Positions 29,605 through 39,300 are shown, numbered from the stretch's first letter. The stretch is DNA of 64,000 nucleotides from Zygotorulaspora mrakii (GCF_013402915.1 NC_050724.1:682001-746000); one strand, 5' to 3'. Notes: generated by a model not told the origin, from the letters alone. Translations and numbers: made by a program.

Positions 29605-30486
29605 CGCTTAGACCTTTCTTTATTTAACAGGAAAACAGCCAAGAAACTTAAAAAACCAATTAACGACAGAACAATGCCACTGATGAACGAGGGTCTCAAC
29701 TTCTTATATATACTTGAAGCAGTGCTTTGTGTTCGAGAAATACCCAGAAGATCTGCCCACTAAGTCTTACCTAGACAACTTTTCCCCTGCAGATGCTAGA
29801 GAGTCTCTTATCTTTTGAAATTTTTCACTGTATTACGGGATGTCATTGCAAGATGAGTTGAAAAGAAATGGAAAAAAAAGCATTTGGTGCCACATCCAAA
29901 AAGAAACGATAATCGAAAAAAGCTGTTTTGCAATAAATGCGTGGCGGAGAGGAAGCTCGCATCTGGGCGGAACCAAAGCTAACCACAGCAGATTGTCCGA
30001 AAGGACAGCTGATAAGAACGGTCTCTGCATCACCGGAAAAGAGGTAAAAGGTTGTGAGGTATGGCGTCCAGGACCATATCTCTATGGCGGATTGGGTGAA
30101 GAGGGGAGGGCGCCGGAAATCCCTGTCGGAGGAGCAGGAATTAGATTAGACAGTAAATCGTAGCGATCGTTGTAGAGCTTACACATTGATCGAAGGATTC
30201 ACACAGCAATAGATAGAACATTGGTGGACTCATTGAGAGAGCAATCGTTAGAGGAATTGTTAGAATCATCGATGCCAAGATGGAGGCAGTCATTCTTAGC
30301 CTAATTGATATCTTTCGACGCAAATTTGAAGAAAAAAGAATGGCTCTTGTAGATACAAAACTATACTATATCATAATTTCTTCTTTGGTAATATTATGAC
30401 TTATATTATACGTATATATTTTCTGTTTTTGTTTTGGTGTAGAAAAAATGAACAAAAATTCCAATAAACTAGACTAGCACTTGAAT
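29605..30486. other. Intergenic region, FCY2 promoter
   Basis: 880 bp upstream of FCY2 and downstream of RPL34. Short ORFs near 29840-30323 show no recognisable content. No RNA gene or repeat was seen. Confidence 0.5.
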
Positions 30487-31139
30487 TCAGTTTTTCTTTG
30501 ATTTCTTGGAAGCATCTTTCTTTGCAGCCTCGGTTTGTTCCTTGACAACTCTCTTGACGACCTTTTGTTCTTCGATTAAGAAAGCTCTGACAATTCTCTC
30601 CTTGACACTGTTGGCAGATAATTTACCACCGTAGGCTCTGGAGACAGTCTTCTTAGTCTTGGAGATAGTGGCGTATTGTCTAGATCTCAAAGAAGCGATA
30701 CCTTGTAGAGGGACACCGGTGTCACCACATCTTGGTCTCTTGGCAAGCTTCTTGACATGTTGAGCACGCAAGATACCACCTGGGGTCTTAACAGTCTTGA
30801 TCTTGTTAGAACGAGTGTTGTCTGTGTTGGTAAGGTTGTTAGTATATTGGTTTCGGTACTTGGTTGTCCGGTAGTCGACGAGCAGGATGGAGGACCGCAG
30901 TTGCCATTTTTGTTGTTGTTGCCGCACGTCCTCTATGATTTTATTGTTCACAACGATGAACTTCCTGGGACACTCCTGCTTCGGTAGTACTGCAATGCTT
31001 GATTCATGGATCTTCGATTTTCGTTCCTATACCTCTCGTCGAACTCCTAGGATCGTCATCATCATTATCACGATCATTGTAATCATTAATGGAAAAACAT
31101 ACATGGATTTCTTCTTCTGTAGGTAACACGTTGAGCCAT
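30487..31139 (-). CDS. RPL34: Ribosomal protein eL34, spliced (Rpl34)
   Basis: Two exons: 31103-31139 (37 nt, MAQRVTYRRRNP plus one base) and 30487-30821, giving 123 residues (S. cerevisiae 121). The exon-1 length and intron place equal those of S. cerevisiae RPL34A/B. The protein is a large-subunit ribosomal protein of the cytosol. Family members generally have two CxxC pairs binding zinc. Here only C44 remains: the pairs read C44-G-D-T47 and S81-A-N-S84. One gene stands for YER056C-A and YIL052C. Two Rap1-like sites lie about 500-550 bp upstream, with an odd GC-rich block in between. Confidence 0.95.
30822..31102 (-). other. RPL34: RPL34 intron
   Basis: A 281 nt intron with 5' splice site GTATGT (31097-31102), branch point TACTAAC (about 30840), and 3' splice site CACAG (ending 30822). 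All three are consensus yeast signals. The reading frame is open through part of the intron, so the unspliced frame would give a false N-terminus. Confidence 0.95.
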
Positions 31140-31259
31140 CTTTGGTTGTTCTTTTATGCTAGTCTTCGTTATAAGATATGAAACAGCGTAATTATACAAT
31201 ACTCTTCAAGTACGTTAGTTGATATTTACTAACACTTTCAAACGGTTCAACCGGTGCAA

Positions 31260-31580
31260 TTTTCCAGAGTTCTCCAAGCTGGCTCTACCACCAAAGCTCT
31301 CTGTGGTACCACAGAGGCCCTCCTGTTCCGGTACTGGTACTTGCACTGGAACTCGAGCTCTCATCGCCCCAGCAAGACGCCAGGCGGAGCCTGGATGAGC
31401 CTATGCTGCCTGCGGGCTGAGACCGAAAAACCCAGCACTTGCTGGGAAGAGCCGCGGGCAGCTGCTCAGCCCATCTCATTTGCTCCTGCCGAGCCCAGCT
31501 GAGCACGGCCAACACTCCCTCCGCGCCGGAGAAAACTGCAGTGGAAAATGGTGATCGTGGCGCGCCACGCAAGCCTCGCC
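31260..31580. other. GC-rich block with clustered inverted repeats; candidate structured RNA or element
   Basis: GC is about 58-60% against about 40% around it. It contains a perfect 18-bp palindrome (31299-31316), a 6-bp stem with a 3-nt loop (31380-31394), and a compound stem: 31406-31418 pairs with 31450-31461 (about 12 pairs, one G-U and one bulge), enclosing a perfect 7-bp hairpin at 31431-31446. A 7-bp inverted pair lies at 31464-31470 and 31498-31504. No ATG-started ORF of note or known RNA signature (tRNA, RNase P, MRP, SRP) was found. Confidence 0.45.
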
Positions 31581-31633
31581 TTTTGGAGAAACCGAAGCAA
31601 ACGGGAAGTCATAAAAGATAGAAATGAGACGTA

Positions 31634-31646
31634 ACACCCATTCACC
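31634..31646 (+). promoter_or_regulatory. Rap1-like site upstream of RPL34
   Basis: ACACCCATTCACC matches the Rap1 consensus ACACCCRYACAYM at 12 of 13 positions. Together with a second, weaker site 38 bp away in the same orientation, it resembles the tandem Rap1 arrangement of ribosomal-protein promoters, although farther from the ATG than usual. Confidence 0.5.
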
Positions 31647-31671
31647 ATTACAAATGTTTTCTTGAGTCCAG

Positions 31672-31684
31672 GCGCCCGTACACC
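31672..31684 (+). promoter_or_regulatory. Second Rap1-like site upstream of RPL34
   Basis: GCGCCCGTACACC matches the Rap1 consensus at 11 of 13 positions, including the full CCCGTACACC core, in the same orientation as the site at 31634. Confidence 0.4.
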
Positions 31685-31870
31685 GCTCTTTGGATCCAAA
31701 ACAGTCTCAAATATTTTATCATATCATTGAAAATAGGGGAATATGACTACAATCGCAGACTTCCCAGTGCTTCTACAGCTATAAGTAATACTTAAATGAA
31801 ATATTTAACGACCGAAAATCACACTTGAGTTCTATAAACGCGATTGCACATCGAAAGTGCTCTTCTCGAG

Positions 31871-32302
31871 CTAATCGTTCTCAGCAGCAATGACTTCCAT
31901 TTCCAAATCGACGTTTAATGGAAGTGCCGCAGCAGCAACACAAGATCTTGCAGGCTTGTGGACTGAAAAGTACTTGGCATAAACTGTATTGAATTCGGCA
32001 AAGCTCTTGATATCAGCTAGGAAAACATTGACTTTCACAACTTTTTCAAAAGAGGAGTTACTGGCCTCCAAAATTGCAGAGACATTCTTGAAGACTTGTT
32101 CAGCTTTGTCGGCGATGGAACCTTCAACTGGCTTGTTATCTGGAGTGTATGGAATTTGGCCTGAAACGAAGACTAGATTGTTAGCTTTCATAGCTTGTGA
32201 GTAGGATGCTGCAGCTGGTGGAGCATTCTTGGTTGCAACTGGGGTTAAAGTGGTCATGGCTCTCTGGAATGGTAATTTGATTAGGCCGCTTCTTACAAAC
32301 AT
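31871..32302 (-). CDS. MMF1: RidA-family enamine/imine deaminase (Hmf1/Mmf1 type)
   Basis: 143 residues from the ATG at 32300-32302. It belongs to the YjgF/YER057c/UK114 (RidA) family, which hydrolyses reactive enamines released by PLP enzymes; in yeast it protects mitochondrial isoleucine synthesis. The N-terminus (MFVRSGLIKLPFQRA) is a basic presequence. Met16 starts MTTLTPV, exactly where cytosolic Hmf1 begins, so a second start would give a 128-residue cytosolic form. The family core YSQAMKANNLVFVSGQIP and the catalytic Arg in KPARSC are intact. One gene stands for HMF1 (YER057C) and MMF1 (YIL051C). Confidence 0.93.
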   Translation of the reverse strand: MFVRSGLIKLPFQRAMTTLTPVATKNAPPAAASYSQAMKANNLVFVSGQIPYTPDNKPVEGSIADKAEQVFKNVSAILEASNSSFEKVVKVNVFLADIKSFAEFNTVYAKYFSVHKPARSCVAAAALPLNVDLEMEVIAAEND

Positions 32303-32593
32303 ATTATTCAAACAATCCTAAAGGTACAACAGGTGTAGTGAAACGTCTTGAAAAAGCCAGGGTGATGTGTATTAATACACTTATTTTTTATCATTCTTCC
32401 TTCGTGAAATCATGTAATTGTGCCCTATTTCAACAACCCACACATTTAATGACAAATCAACGATAAAGATGTGTGAAATGACCCATATTAAGCAATCTGT
32501 TCCCACAGTGTAACGACCGCCACGCTAGCGTAGTGTGGGAGCAGTGCAGTTCGTGAGGTCAATTCTACTCCAGATCCAGAATATCACGCGTGA

Positions 32594-32941
32594 ATGAGCA
32601 GAGCCAGTAAGATTACATTTGGTCTCTCGTGTCTTTTAACGGGCAGCACCGTGGTGGGTGTGCATCTCGTTCAAAACATGGAGAGGGAAACGCTACATCA
32701 GGGCCCAATCAAAGATGCTAAGAGAGTGGCAGAGAAAAATCAACGGAAGCTTGAACTGTCACAGCAGCAAGTGCAACAACCGGATGCAGCAGGCAGCGAT
32801 CCGGAGAAAAACAGACAGAAAATGCTGAACAAGAGTGAGCATCAGTTACAGCAAGAATTGAGGAAAAAATACGAATCGATACAGCCCCTGTCTGGGGAAA
32901 TTGTGACCAAGGGTGGAGAGGCCGTCAACAATAGTAAATAG
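32594..32941 (+). CDS. PET117: Cytochrome c oxidase assembly factor Pet117
   Basis: 115 residues (S. cerevisiae 107). It is a small mitochondrial inner-membrane protein needed for cytochrome oxidase assembly, acting with Cox15 in heme a synthesis. An N-terminal hydrophobic segment (ITFGLSCLLTGSTVVGVHLV) is followed by the conserved MERETLHQGPIKDAKR and, near the end, KYESIQPLSGEIVTKGGE. It is divergent from HMF1/MMF1 (291 bp gap) and matches YER058W. Confidence 0.95.
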   Translation: MSRASKITFGLSCLLTGSTVVGVHLVQNMERETLHQGPIKDAKRVAEKNQRKLELSQQQVQQPDAAGSDPEKNRQKMLNKSEHQLQQELRKKYESIQPLSGEIVTKGGEAVNNSK

Positions 32942-33462
32942 TAATGTACATAATGAACCGATTGCAGATATTGTAGATATCTGTCACTGAAGATAGCATT
33001 GTAGTCTCTTCCAAACCTACTACTTTGAAAGAGCAGACCAACTGCGTTGGACTTGAGATGAATCTTGCAATAGACTCTTCTGCTGTGAGCGTTTAATCGT
33101 GGTTTGCGATTGCATTGTCACTTGATTGATGAGATCTCTATGTTTTGAGATGCAGTCGTTTCTTGTGATATCTCGCTCGTTATAAGTAAGGGTTATCGCT
33201 CGAGAAGGGGTCCTGCTTAATATCCATTAGATATATAAAATGTTTAGCTGAAACCGAAGAATAAGGGGCGTGCTAGTACAGTTTCACACAGATCCAGGCT
33301 GAATAGTTGAATTAAAGCAGTTTTATTGATAGTCTAGGTGCACTTTAATCTTTGTTTGTCTCAAGTTAACAAGGAAGTTTGGATTGTTTTTTTCGTAAAG
33401 TAAACAACTCAGATAAACACATAGTTGATATTACGCAGAGCTGCTCTCGCGTGCAAGCTGCA
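32942..33462. other. Intergenic region, PCL6/7 promoter
   Basis: 520 bp between PET117 and the PCL6/7 gene. No site that I can name with confidence. Confidence 0.5.
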
Positions 33463-34869
33463 ATGTACACAATGAGTTCACCATCCTCGATGAGTGGGCT
33501 AGCTGTCACTCACAGTAATAGCATACTACCTACTCCGATTCCGCGAAGCGTCCCGTGCGTGGCACAGCAACAGCAGCATCACCAACGACAGGTTTCAGGA
33601 GACCTCTCTGGTCAACATCTGGATGATAATATGAGCTCAGATGATACCGAATCTTCAGCATTGGCATCTTTCGGGGTGCCAAGTGCAGCAGAAGGTGCAC
33701 AAGCAAAACCACTATCGCGAATGATAAGTAGTAGCAGAATCATCACAACAGAGGAGACAGTTTCTAGTTCGCTTTCTTCAAATTCGCCTCAGAGAAATCT
33801 GTCCATGACATCGCATGGACAACCACCGCCCATAATGTCTGGCACTATCGCTATGGGTCATGAAAGTGATGATAATGACACAATGATCGACGCAAATAAT
33901 AGGGAAGTTACCACTGGAGATTTATCGCTGGTACGACCTTCCAATCACCGATATAGTGAAAATAATGGTCCCATGGTTGCAATAACAAGGGAAGAGAGCA
34001 TCAAAAATGAAAGAGAATTAGAGACAGAGGATGAACCTGATCGAAGTTGGTTGGGGAAGAAAAAGCTATTACTAGATGATGATAATAACAATAATAATGA
34101 TGAAAATGATAATAATAACAAAGGCGCTGCTGATAGTTGCGAGATTGAAAATGATGATGAAACAACATGTGCTTCATTTGATATTGCAACTTTTCCAACT
34201 TTAGAATTATTGGAAATGTTAACTGCTTTGTTGGATAAAATTGTAAAATCCAACGATCACTTGGCAACATTGAATGGCGAAACCAATGTGGGGAATGAAA
34301 ATATCCATTTGAATTCTAATAATGTTGATAGTTTGGAATCGATTTTGAGTTTTCGTGGGAAACATGTTCCACAAATTAGTTTAGAGCACTATTTTCAAAG
34401 GATACAAAAATACTGCCCCACAACAAATGACGTCTTTTTATCTCTTTTGGTTTATTTCGATAGAATTTCCAGAAAGTGCAATGCCAATCATGGCGGTGAC
34501 AGTCCCCATTTCCAGCATAGTTCCAGTGTTCAGCAACAGGAACAAGAACAACCACAACATTCACAGCAACAACAACAAGCATTTGTCATGGACTCTCATA
34601 ATATTCATAGATTACTCATCGCAGGCGTGACTGTAAGCACAAAATTTTTTAGTGATTTTTTTTACAGTAACTCTCGTTATGCGAGAGTTGGAGGTATTTC
34701 TTTACAAGAACTAAATCATTTGGAATTACAATTCCTTGTACTATGTGATTTTGAGCTTTTAGTTTCCACTAATGAACTGCAGAGGTATGCAGATTTATTG
34801 TATAAGTTTTGGACTTGCTCTACTGAGGTAGAGAACCAGCAAAAGCCAAACGTATCAATGGCAACTTGA
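33463..34869 (+). CDS. PCL6: Pho85 cyclin, Pcl6/Pcl7 type
   Basis: 468 residues from the ATG at 33463; a second ATG three codons later is an alternative. S. cerevisiae Pcl6 has 420 and Pcl7 285. It is a PHO80-subfamily cyclin that directs the kinase Pho85, mainly in glycogen metabolism. The N-terminal ~270 residues are Ser, Gln and Asn/Asp-rich and probably disordered. The cyclin domain fills about 300-455 with VFLSLLVYFDRIS, HRLLIAGVTVSTKFFSD and LNHLELQFLVLCDFELLV; it is split by a Gln/His-rich insert. One gene stands for YER059W and YIL050W. Confidence 0.92.
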   Translation: MYTMSSPSSMSGLAVTHSNSILPTPIPRSVPCVAQQQQHHQRQVSGDLSGQHLDDNMSSDDTESSALASFGVPSAAEGAQAKPLSRMISSSRIITTEETVSSSLSSNSPQRNLSMTSHGQPPPIMSGTIAMGHESDDNDTMIDANNREVTTGDLSLVRPSNHRYSENNGPMVAITREESIKNERELETEDEPDRSWLGKKKLLLDDDNNNNNDENDNNNKGAADSCEIENDDETTCASFDIATFPTLELLEMLTALLDKIVKSNDHLATLNGETNVGNENIHLNSNNVDSLESILSFRGKHVPQISLEHYFQRIQKYCPTTNDVFLSLLVYFDRISRKCNANHGGDSPHFQHSSSVQQQEQEQPQHSQQQQQAFVMDSHNIHRLLIAGVTVSTKFFSDFFYSNSRYARVGGISLQELNHLELQFLVLCDFELLVSTNELQRYADLLYKFWTCSTEVENQQKPNVSMAT

Positions 34870-34915
34870 GTAGATAGCACAAATCTATATATCATTAAAT
34901 TTTTACGATATAACA

Positions 34916-36256
34916 CTATTTTACCCATTTCTTAAACAGTAATGATGTATTGACGCCACCGAATCCGAAACTATTACATAATGCATACTCCAAATTTGGA
35001 TTAACTATCGGTTTATCCTTGATAAAAGTGATACCACTGAAATCCTTCTCGTAATTGTCGCCTTTTGCACCCGAGATGTTCTCTAAGTTCAAGGTATGCG
35101 GCATTATCTCATCCTTCAGTGACATTATAGTAAAAATGCTTTCTACAGCACCAGCAGCCCCTAATAAGTGACCAATTGCACCTTTATTACTAGATACAAA
35201 CAACAAATTTCCATCTAGACCTGATCTCGGTCCTGGTAAAAGAGCAGATTTAATTGCAATACTTTCTGCTCTATCACCAAGTACCGTTGAAGTTGCATGC
35301 GCATTGACATAGCCTATCTGCTCCGTATTTACCTTCCCCATGTCTAATGCCATTTGAATAGCTCGCATTGCACCATTACCATCTGAACATGGTGAAGTAA
35401 TATGGAAAGCATCGCTACTTAGTCCGTACCCAACAATTTCTGCAAGGATGTCGGCCCCACGTCTTTCAGCATTTTCTAACGACTCCAACACAAGCATACC
35501 GGCGCCTTCCCCCAGAACAAATCCAGATCGTTTCGCATCAAAGGGTCGTGATACCCCGTCATCCACGGTGATACTTTTCGTTCTTATAAAGCCGGCAAGA
35601 CTCAACGGATGTATGCACGATTCACTAGCTCCAGCCAAGCATACATCTGCCATCCCAAGTCGAATGAAGTTGAATGCGTCGCCGATGGAATTATTGCCGG
35701 TTGCGCACGCGGTGGAGGCACAGTGCGAGACACCCTTCAAATTGAACTTTATTGACACATTACCGGCAGCCATATTGGTGAGAATCTTCGGCACGAAAAC
35801 CGGATTCACTCTCTTGCGATCGTTATGGAAGCTCACACTTGTGGAGTAAAAATCCTGAATAGAAGCTATCCCTGTGCCTATTACGCACCCAAACCTGTAC
35901 AAGTTCGCCTTACTCTGATCGATGGATACCTCATCTCCACTCCTTTTCTCAAGTAAATCAGCATGGCTCAACGCCTCATGAGACGCGAGTATAGCCAACT
36001 TAGTGAAATCAGACACCCTTCTTGCATCTTGATCAGTAACTAGACCCACCTGCTCTTGTAGCTCCGGTATCTTACCAACTACTACTGTTGGAGGCACGCT
36101 GTTTGCAAACTGCTCGTAATCCGATTTGTAATTAGGCAAAGAGGTTATTGGAACTACACCAGATTTCGAAGCCAGCAAATTACTCCATGACTGTTTAAGC
36201 GTGGTACCAAGTGGCGTTATGCAGCCCAAACCAGTCACCACAACCCTTCTTGACAT
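34916..36256 (-). CDS. CEM1: Mitochondrial beta-ketoacyl-ACP synthase Cem1
   Basis: 446 residues from the ATG at 36254-36256 (MSRRVVVTGLGC, as in S. cerevisiae Cem1, 442). It is the condensing enzyme of mitochondrial type II fatty-acid synthesis, which supplies octanoate for lipoate. The active-site Cys is C184 in STACATG, with catalytic histidines in VNAHATST and NKGAIGHLLGA. It is convergent with PCL6/7 (46 bp gap) and matches YER061C. Confidence 0.95.
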   Translation of the reverse strand: MSRRVVVTGLGCITPLGTTLKQSWSNLLASKSGVVPITSLPNYKSDYEQFANSVPPTVVVGKIPELQEQVGLVTDQDARRVSDFTKLAILASHEALSHADLLEKRSGDEVSIDQSKANLYRFGCVIGTGIASIQDFYSTSVSFHNDRKRVNPVFVPKILTNMAAGNVSIKFNLKGVSHCASTACATGNNSIGDAFNFIRLGMADVCLAGASESCIHPLSLAGFIRTKSITVDDGVSRPFDAKRSGFVLGEGAGMLVLESLENAERRGADILAEIVGYGLSSDAFHITSPCSDGNGAMRAIQMALDMGKVNTEQIGYVNAHATSTVLGDRAESIAIKSALLPGPRSGLDGNLLFVSSNKGAIGHLLGAAGAVESIFTIMSLKDEIMPHTLNLENISGAKGDNYEKDFSGITFIKDKPIVNPNLEYALCNSFGFGGVNTSLLFKKWVK

Positions 36257-38547
36257 CAAATCCCTGTTTTTCAACGCCGCTTTTACATCAGTGAAGTGAG
36301 ACTACCGCAAAAATTCGACGTGCTGCTTTCTCTACTCGACAAGTTACGCAAGAAACTGGCTACAGCTCGCCTACAAAGAAGGCCAGAGTTGATTGATGGT
36401 CAGCACGGCTAGCCGACTGCTGTGCTCTATTTATCATTCCGACTACGCAGCGCAAGCCTCCATCCCTTCAGCTTGTTAATGTGCCAAACAAGTGCACCTG
36501 GAGCAAAGCTCCCAAAAGGAAGCGTGGATTACTTGAACTTGGTACTGTTTCTTTAAGGAAATTCACCACGAAAACAGAATCATAAGCTTTTCTGAAAATG
36601 GGTAAGTTCCCACAACTCCCGCTCCCCTCAACCTGTACTCGTCTTTATTATTCAAGTGGCAACTCCTGAAAGTTCTGTGCTGAAACGCACAGGAAACGCA
36701 CAGGAAACGCAAAGGAAGTATCGTATACGGCTTATATGACTACTAATGACTATGTGTGGTTTCCATTTTGGACAACAATAAAGAAGCTTCGGTGAAACTT
36801 TATCCCTGTTTGTTGATTTACCAAAAGTGACAGGCAACTTTTAAGTTGAAACATCCTTCAAACACTCCCCACCTTTGTTTCACAACCTAGAGGGCTTATT
36901 GAATACACATTAGGTGTCCAATGCGGAAGTACATTCCTTGGATAATTCAAAACATACTCCAAAATAGGCACTTTCTTTGCCGCATCCCTGCAATATCTTT
37001 GCCATATCGTATTTCTGCCAGTCTGTTCACATCCCGTTTCCTTTTTTAAATTGCCTACATGAAGTTCATCTACCTTCCAACGACGTTTTTGCCAGGAAGG
37101 ACGAATGAAAGTCACATTCGTATGAAGAAATCGATATAAATCTCCCAAACGGGCGATACCTCAAACACTACACGATTGTTCCAAAAACTCTGTTTTAAAC
37201 GTTACTTGTTCGAAATTGACTTGCAGTTTTCTATTATACTGGATTAAGTTTGGATGCGTTATAGGAGTGTTGCGCAGGACTAATAATCCTAATTAAGAGA
37301 TTCCTGCTCTTCATGTACCTCGAGATTTCCTTTTGAGGAACTGACTGTGTGTCGACAGAAAAAGCAAAGTGGGACTCTCGAATGTCGCAACACAGCATAA
37401 CAACGGGGATCCATCAGAGCCAGAGAGGAAATTCGACTGGATTGTAACCTCAAGGAGATACAGACACTGTTCCAGGCGTTCCCAAGGGTCTCTAATAGGT
37501 TGTCTTACGTCGTTGCCAGGTCTGCATGTTACTACTAAAATGCTTTACTGCTTGACTGGATTTGAGTTGTTACATGAAAAGCATAAATTTGAGAGCATCA
37601 ACTTTTTCCGCATTTGGTAGTTTTTTATTTTAGGTAATATCATGTGCCTGTTGCTTGGGAAATATGCTTTGGCGTACCTACACGTATTACCGCATTGGGG
37701 CATCCTCCGTCCTAATCTATTATGTGTATTGTTTTCGCGAGAGAGGAAGGATTAGTGTTAGTGGGCAGGCACACAGGCGACCTACGATAATCGAGAGTCC
37801 TTGTATTTGGACAACGAAAAATTTTGGAGAGCAATGTGTTTGTGACACTTTGCCATGCAAAGAAAAGCTCCAAACGAGAACAGATACGCGAAAGACGTGG
37901 TATTACAGATTACTTGTTTCGTATGTGTGTGTTTCGGCGTAAAATAACACGTCGACATCAGTAGCCAACCCTGCAGCCTTCTCTCTCTTGCTGTGTGCTA
38001 TGTAAATGGACAGTGAGAACCACTTCTTTATCGCTCTGTGACAAGTCGGGCAGTCTTTGCATCTTGTGTTCCCCTTTCTGGGTTTGATGACCGTACAGAA
38101 TGGCACAGTTGAAGAGTTTTAGGAGATTTCCGTTCCAATGCATAATTACATTCTTCGTTGGTCCGCGTTGAGGCAGATACTCGCGAAGTACAGTATTGCA
38201 GAAAAAGAACCAAAATTACGCTAGCTACAATAAGGCTTGAAGAGAGCAGGTCTTGCCCATCGGTCTTGCGAAACCTGCCGGGACCTCCACCCAAACGTGG
38301 AAAAGAACAGACATAGGTAACAGCCTCAGCAGTTTCACCGGAGTGAGGCATTCTCTTGGCATAGCACATCTATAAAAACATTCGTGGTGACAGAGCATTT
38401 GAACGTTCATGAATTTGATTATTTTTTTTCTTTGTCAAATCTATAAATAGTTACTGAAAACTTCTATATCCAAGAAAAAAAAATGACTATAGTATAATAT
38501 ACAAATTTGCCCGGAGGCCATTCTTTTCATTCGCTTATTGAGGAGAT
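36257..38547. other. 2.3 kb gene-poor gap, CEM1 to GPP
   Basis: CEM1 upstream region and GPP 3' flank. Only ORFs under 115 codons, none recognisable. An 11-bp direct repeat in three copies lies at 36683-36715. No tRNA A/B boxes, intron signals or transposon ends were seen. Confidence 0.5.
36683..36715 (+). repeat. 11-bp direct repeat, three copies
   Basis: aaacgcacagg twice, then aaacgcaaagg, head to tail, about 430 bp upstream of the CEM1 ATG. Confidence 0.8.
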
Positions 38548-39300
38548 TTACCATTTCAATAAGTCGTCCTTTGCGTAAAGGTAGTCGTTAAAGATGAATT
38601 CAACTTCGTCGGTTTGGGCATCGTAAGCGCCGACTTGGATGGATTCATGGTTCTTGACAATGATGTCACAGCCCTTGTCGATCAAGAATTGTAGGTCGAA
38701 GGTAGTAGCAATACCGACAATCTTACAACCTGCAGCTTTACCGGCAGCAATACCGGCTGGGGCGTCTTCAAAGACAATGACCTTGGATTTCGATGGGTCT
38801 TCCTTGTTGATTGGGAAACCTAAACCGTCTCTGCCCTTGATGTAAGGTTCTGGGAATGGCTTACCTTGAGTGACGTCGTTGGCAGTGATGAAATATTTAG
38901 GTCTCCTGATACCCAAGATGTCAAACCATTTTCTAGCCATGTCACGGGTACCGGAGGTAGCGACAGCCCATTTCTCCTTTGGCAATTTGTTTAGGTCGTT
39001 ACAAAGCTTGACGGCACCTGGCACTTCAATAGAGTGCTTACCGTACTTTTCTGGGATTTCACCTTCCAATTTGGTGACATAGTCTTCATCAGCATAGTCT
39101 GGAGCGAATTTAGCGATGGCATCGTAAGTTCTCCAGCCGTGGGAAATGTTGATGACATGTTCAGCGTCAAAGTATGGCTTGTCTTTTCCGAAGTCTCTCC
39201 AGAAGGCGGCAATGGCCGGTTGAGAGATGATGATGGTACCATCAACATCGAACAAGGCGGCGTTGACTTTTAGAGACAATGGTTTAGTTGTTAGAGGCAT
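38548..39300 (-). CDS. GPP1: Glycerol-1-phosphatase Gpp1/Gpp2
   Basis: 250 residues, as in S. cerevisiae Gpp1/Gpp2. It dephosphorylates glycerol-3-phosphate to glycerol in the cytosol, needed under osmotic and anaerobic stress. It is a HAD-superfamily phosphatase: nucleophile motif DVDGT with D18 and D20, the Thr/Ser motif ATSGT, and the acidic motif VFEDAPAG. The sequence is highly conserved. One gene stands for YIL053W and YER062C. A TATA element sits about 130 bp upstream, consistent with a highly inducible gene. Confidence 0.97.
   Translation of the reverse strand: MPLTTKPLSLKVNAALFDVDGTIIISQPAIAAFWRDFGKDKPYFDAEHVINISHGWRTYDAIAKFAPDYADEDYVTKLEGEIPEKYGKHSIEVPGAVKLCNDLNKLPKEKWAVATSGTRDMARKWFDILGIRRPKYFITANDVTQGKPFPEPYIKGRDGLGFPINKEDPSKSKVIVFEDAPAGIAAGKAAGCKIVGIATTFDLQFLIDKGCDIIVKNHESIQVGAYDAQTDEVEFIFNDYLYAKDDLLKW

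Larger units (their letters stand above)
31140..31870. other. RPL34 promoter region
   Basis: 730 bp upstream of RPL34 and 3' of HMF1/MMF1. It contains two Rap1-like sites (31634-31646 and 31672-31684) and a GC-rich hairpin-rich block (31260-31580), listed separately. Confidence 0.6.

Noticed and set aside
30822..30951. Open frame continuing upstream of RPL34 exon 2 (starting MNNKIIEDV)
   Set aside because: This is intron read-through. The splice signals and the 37-nt first exon give the true conserved N-terminus MAQRVTYRRRN.
31227..31233. TACTAAC on the plus strand upstream of RPL34
   Set aside because: It is on the opposite strand to RPL34, and no matching GTATGT-started intron in a plus-strand gene was found; the real branch point is near 30840.
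31254..31572. Overlapping open frames on both strands in the GC-rich block
   Set aside because: The minus-strand frame starts with TTG and neither resembles a known protein; open frames are expected by chance in GC-rich DNA with few stop codons.
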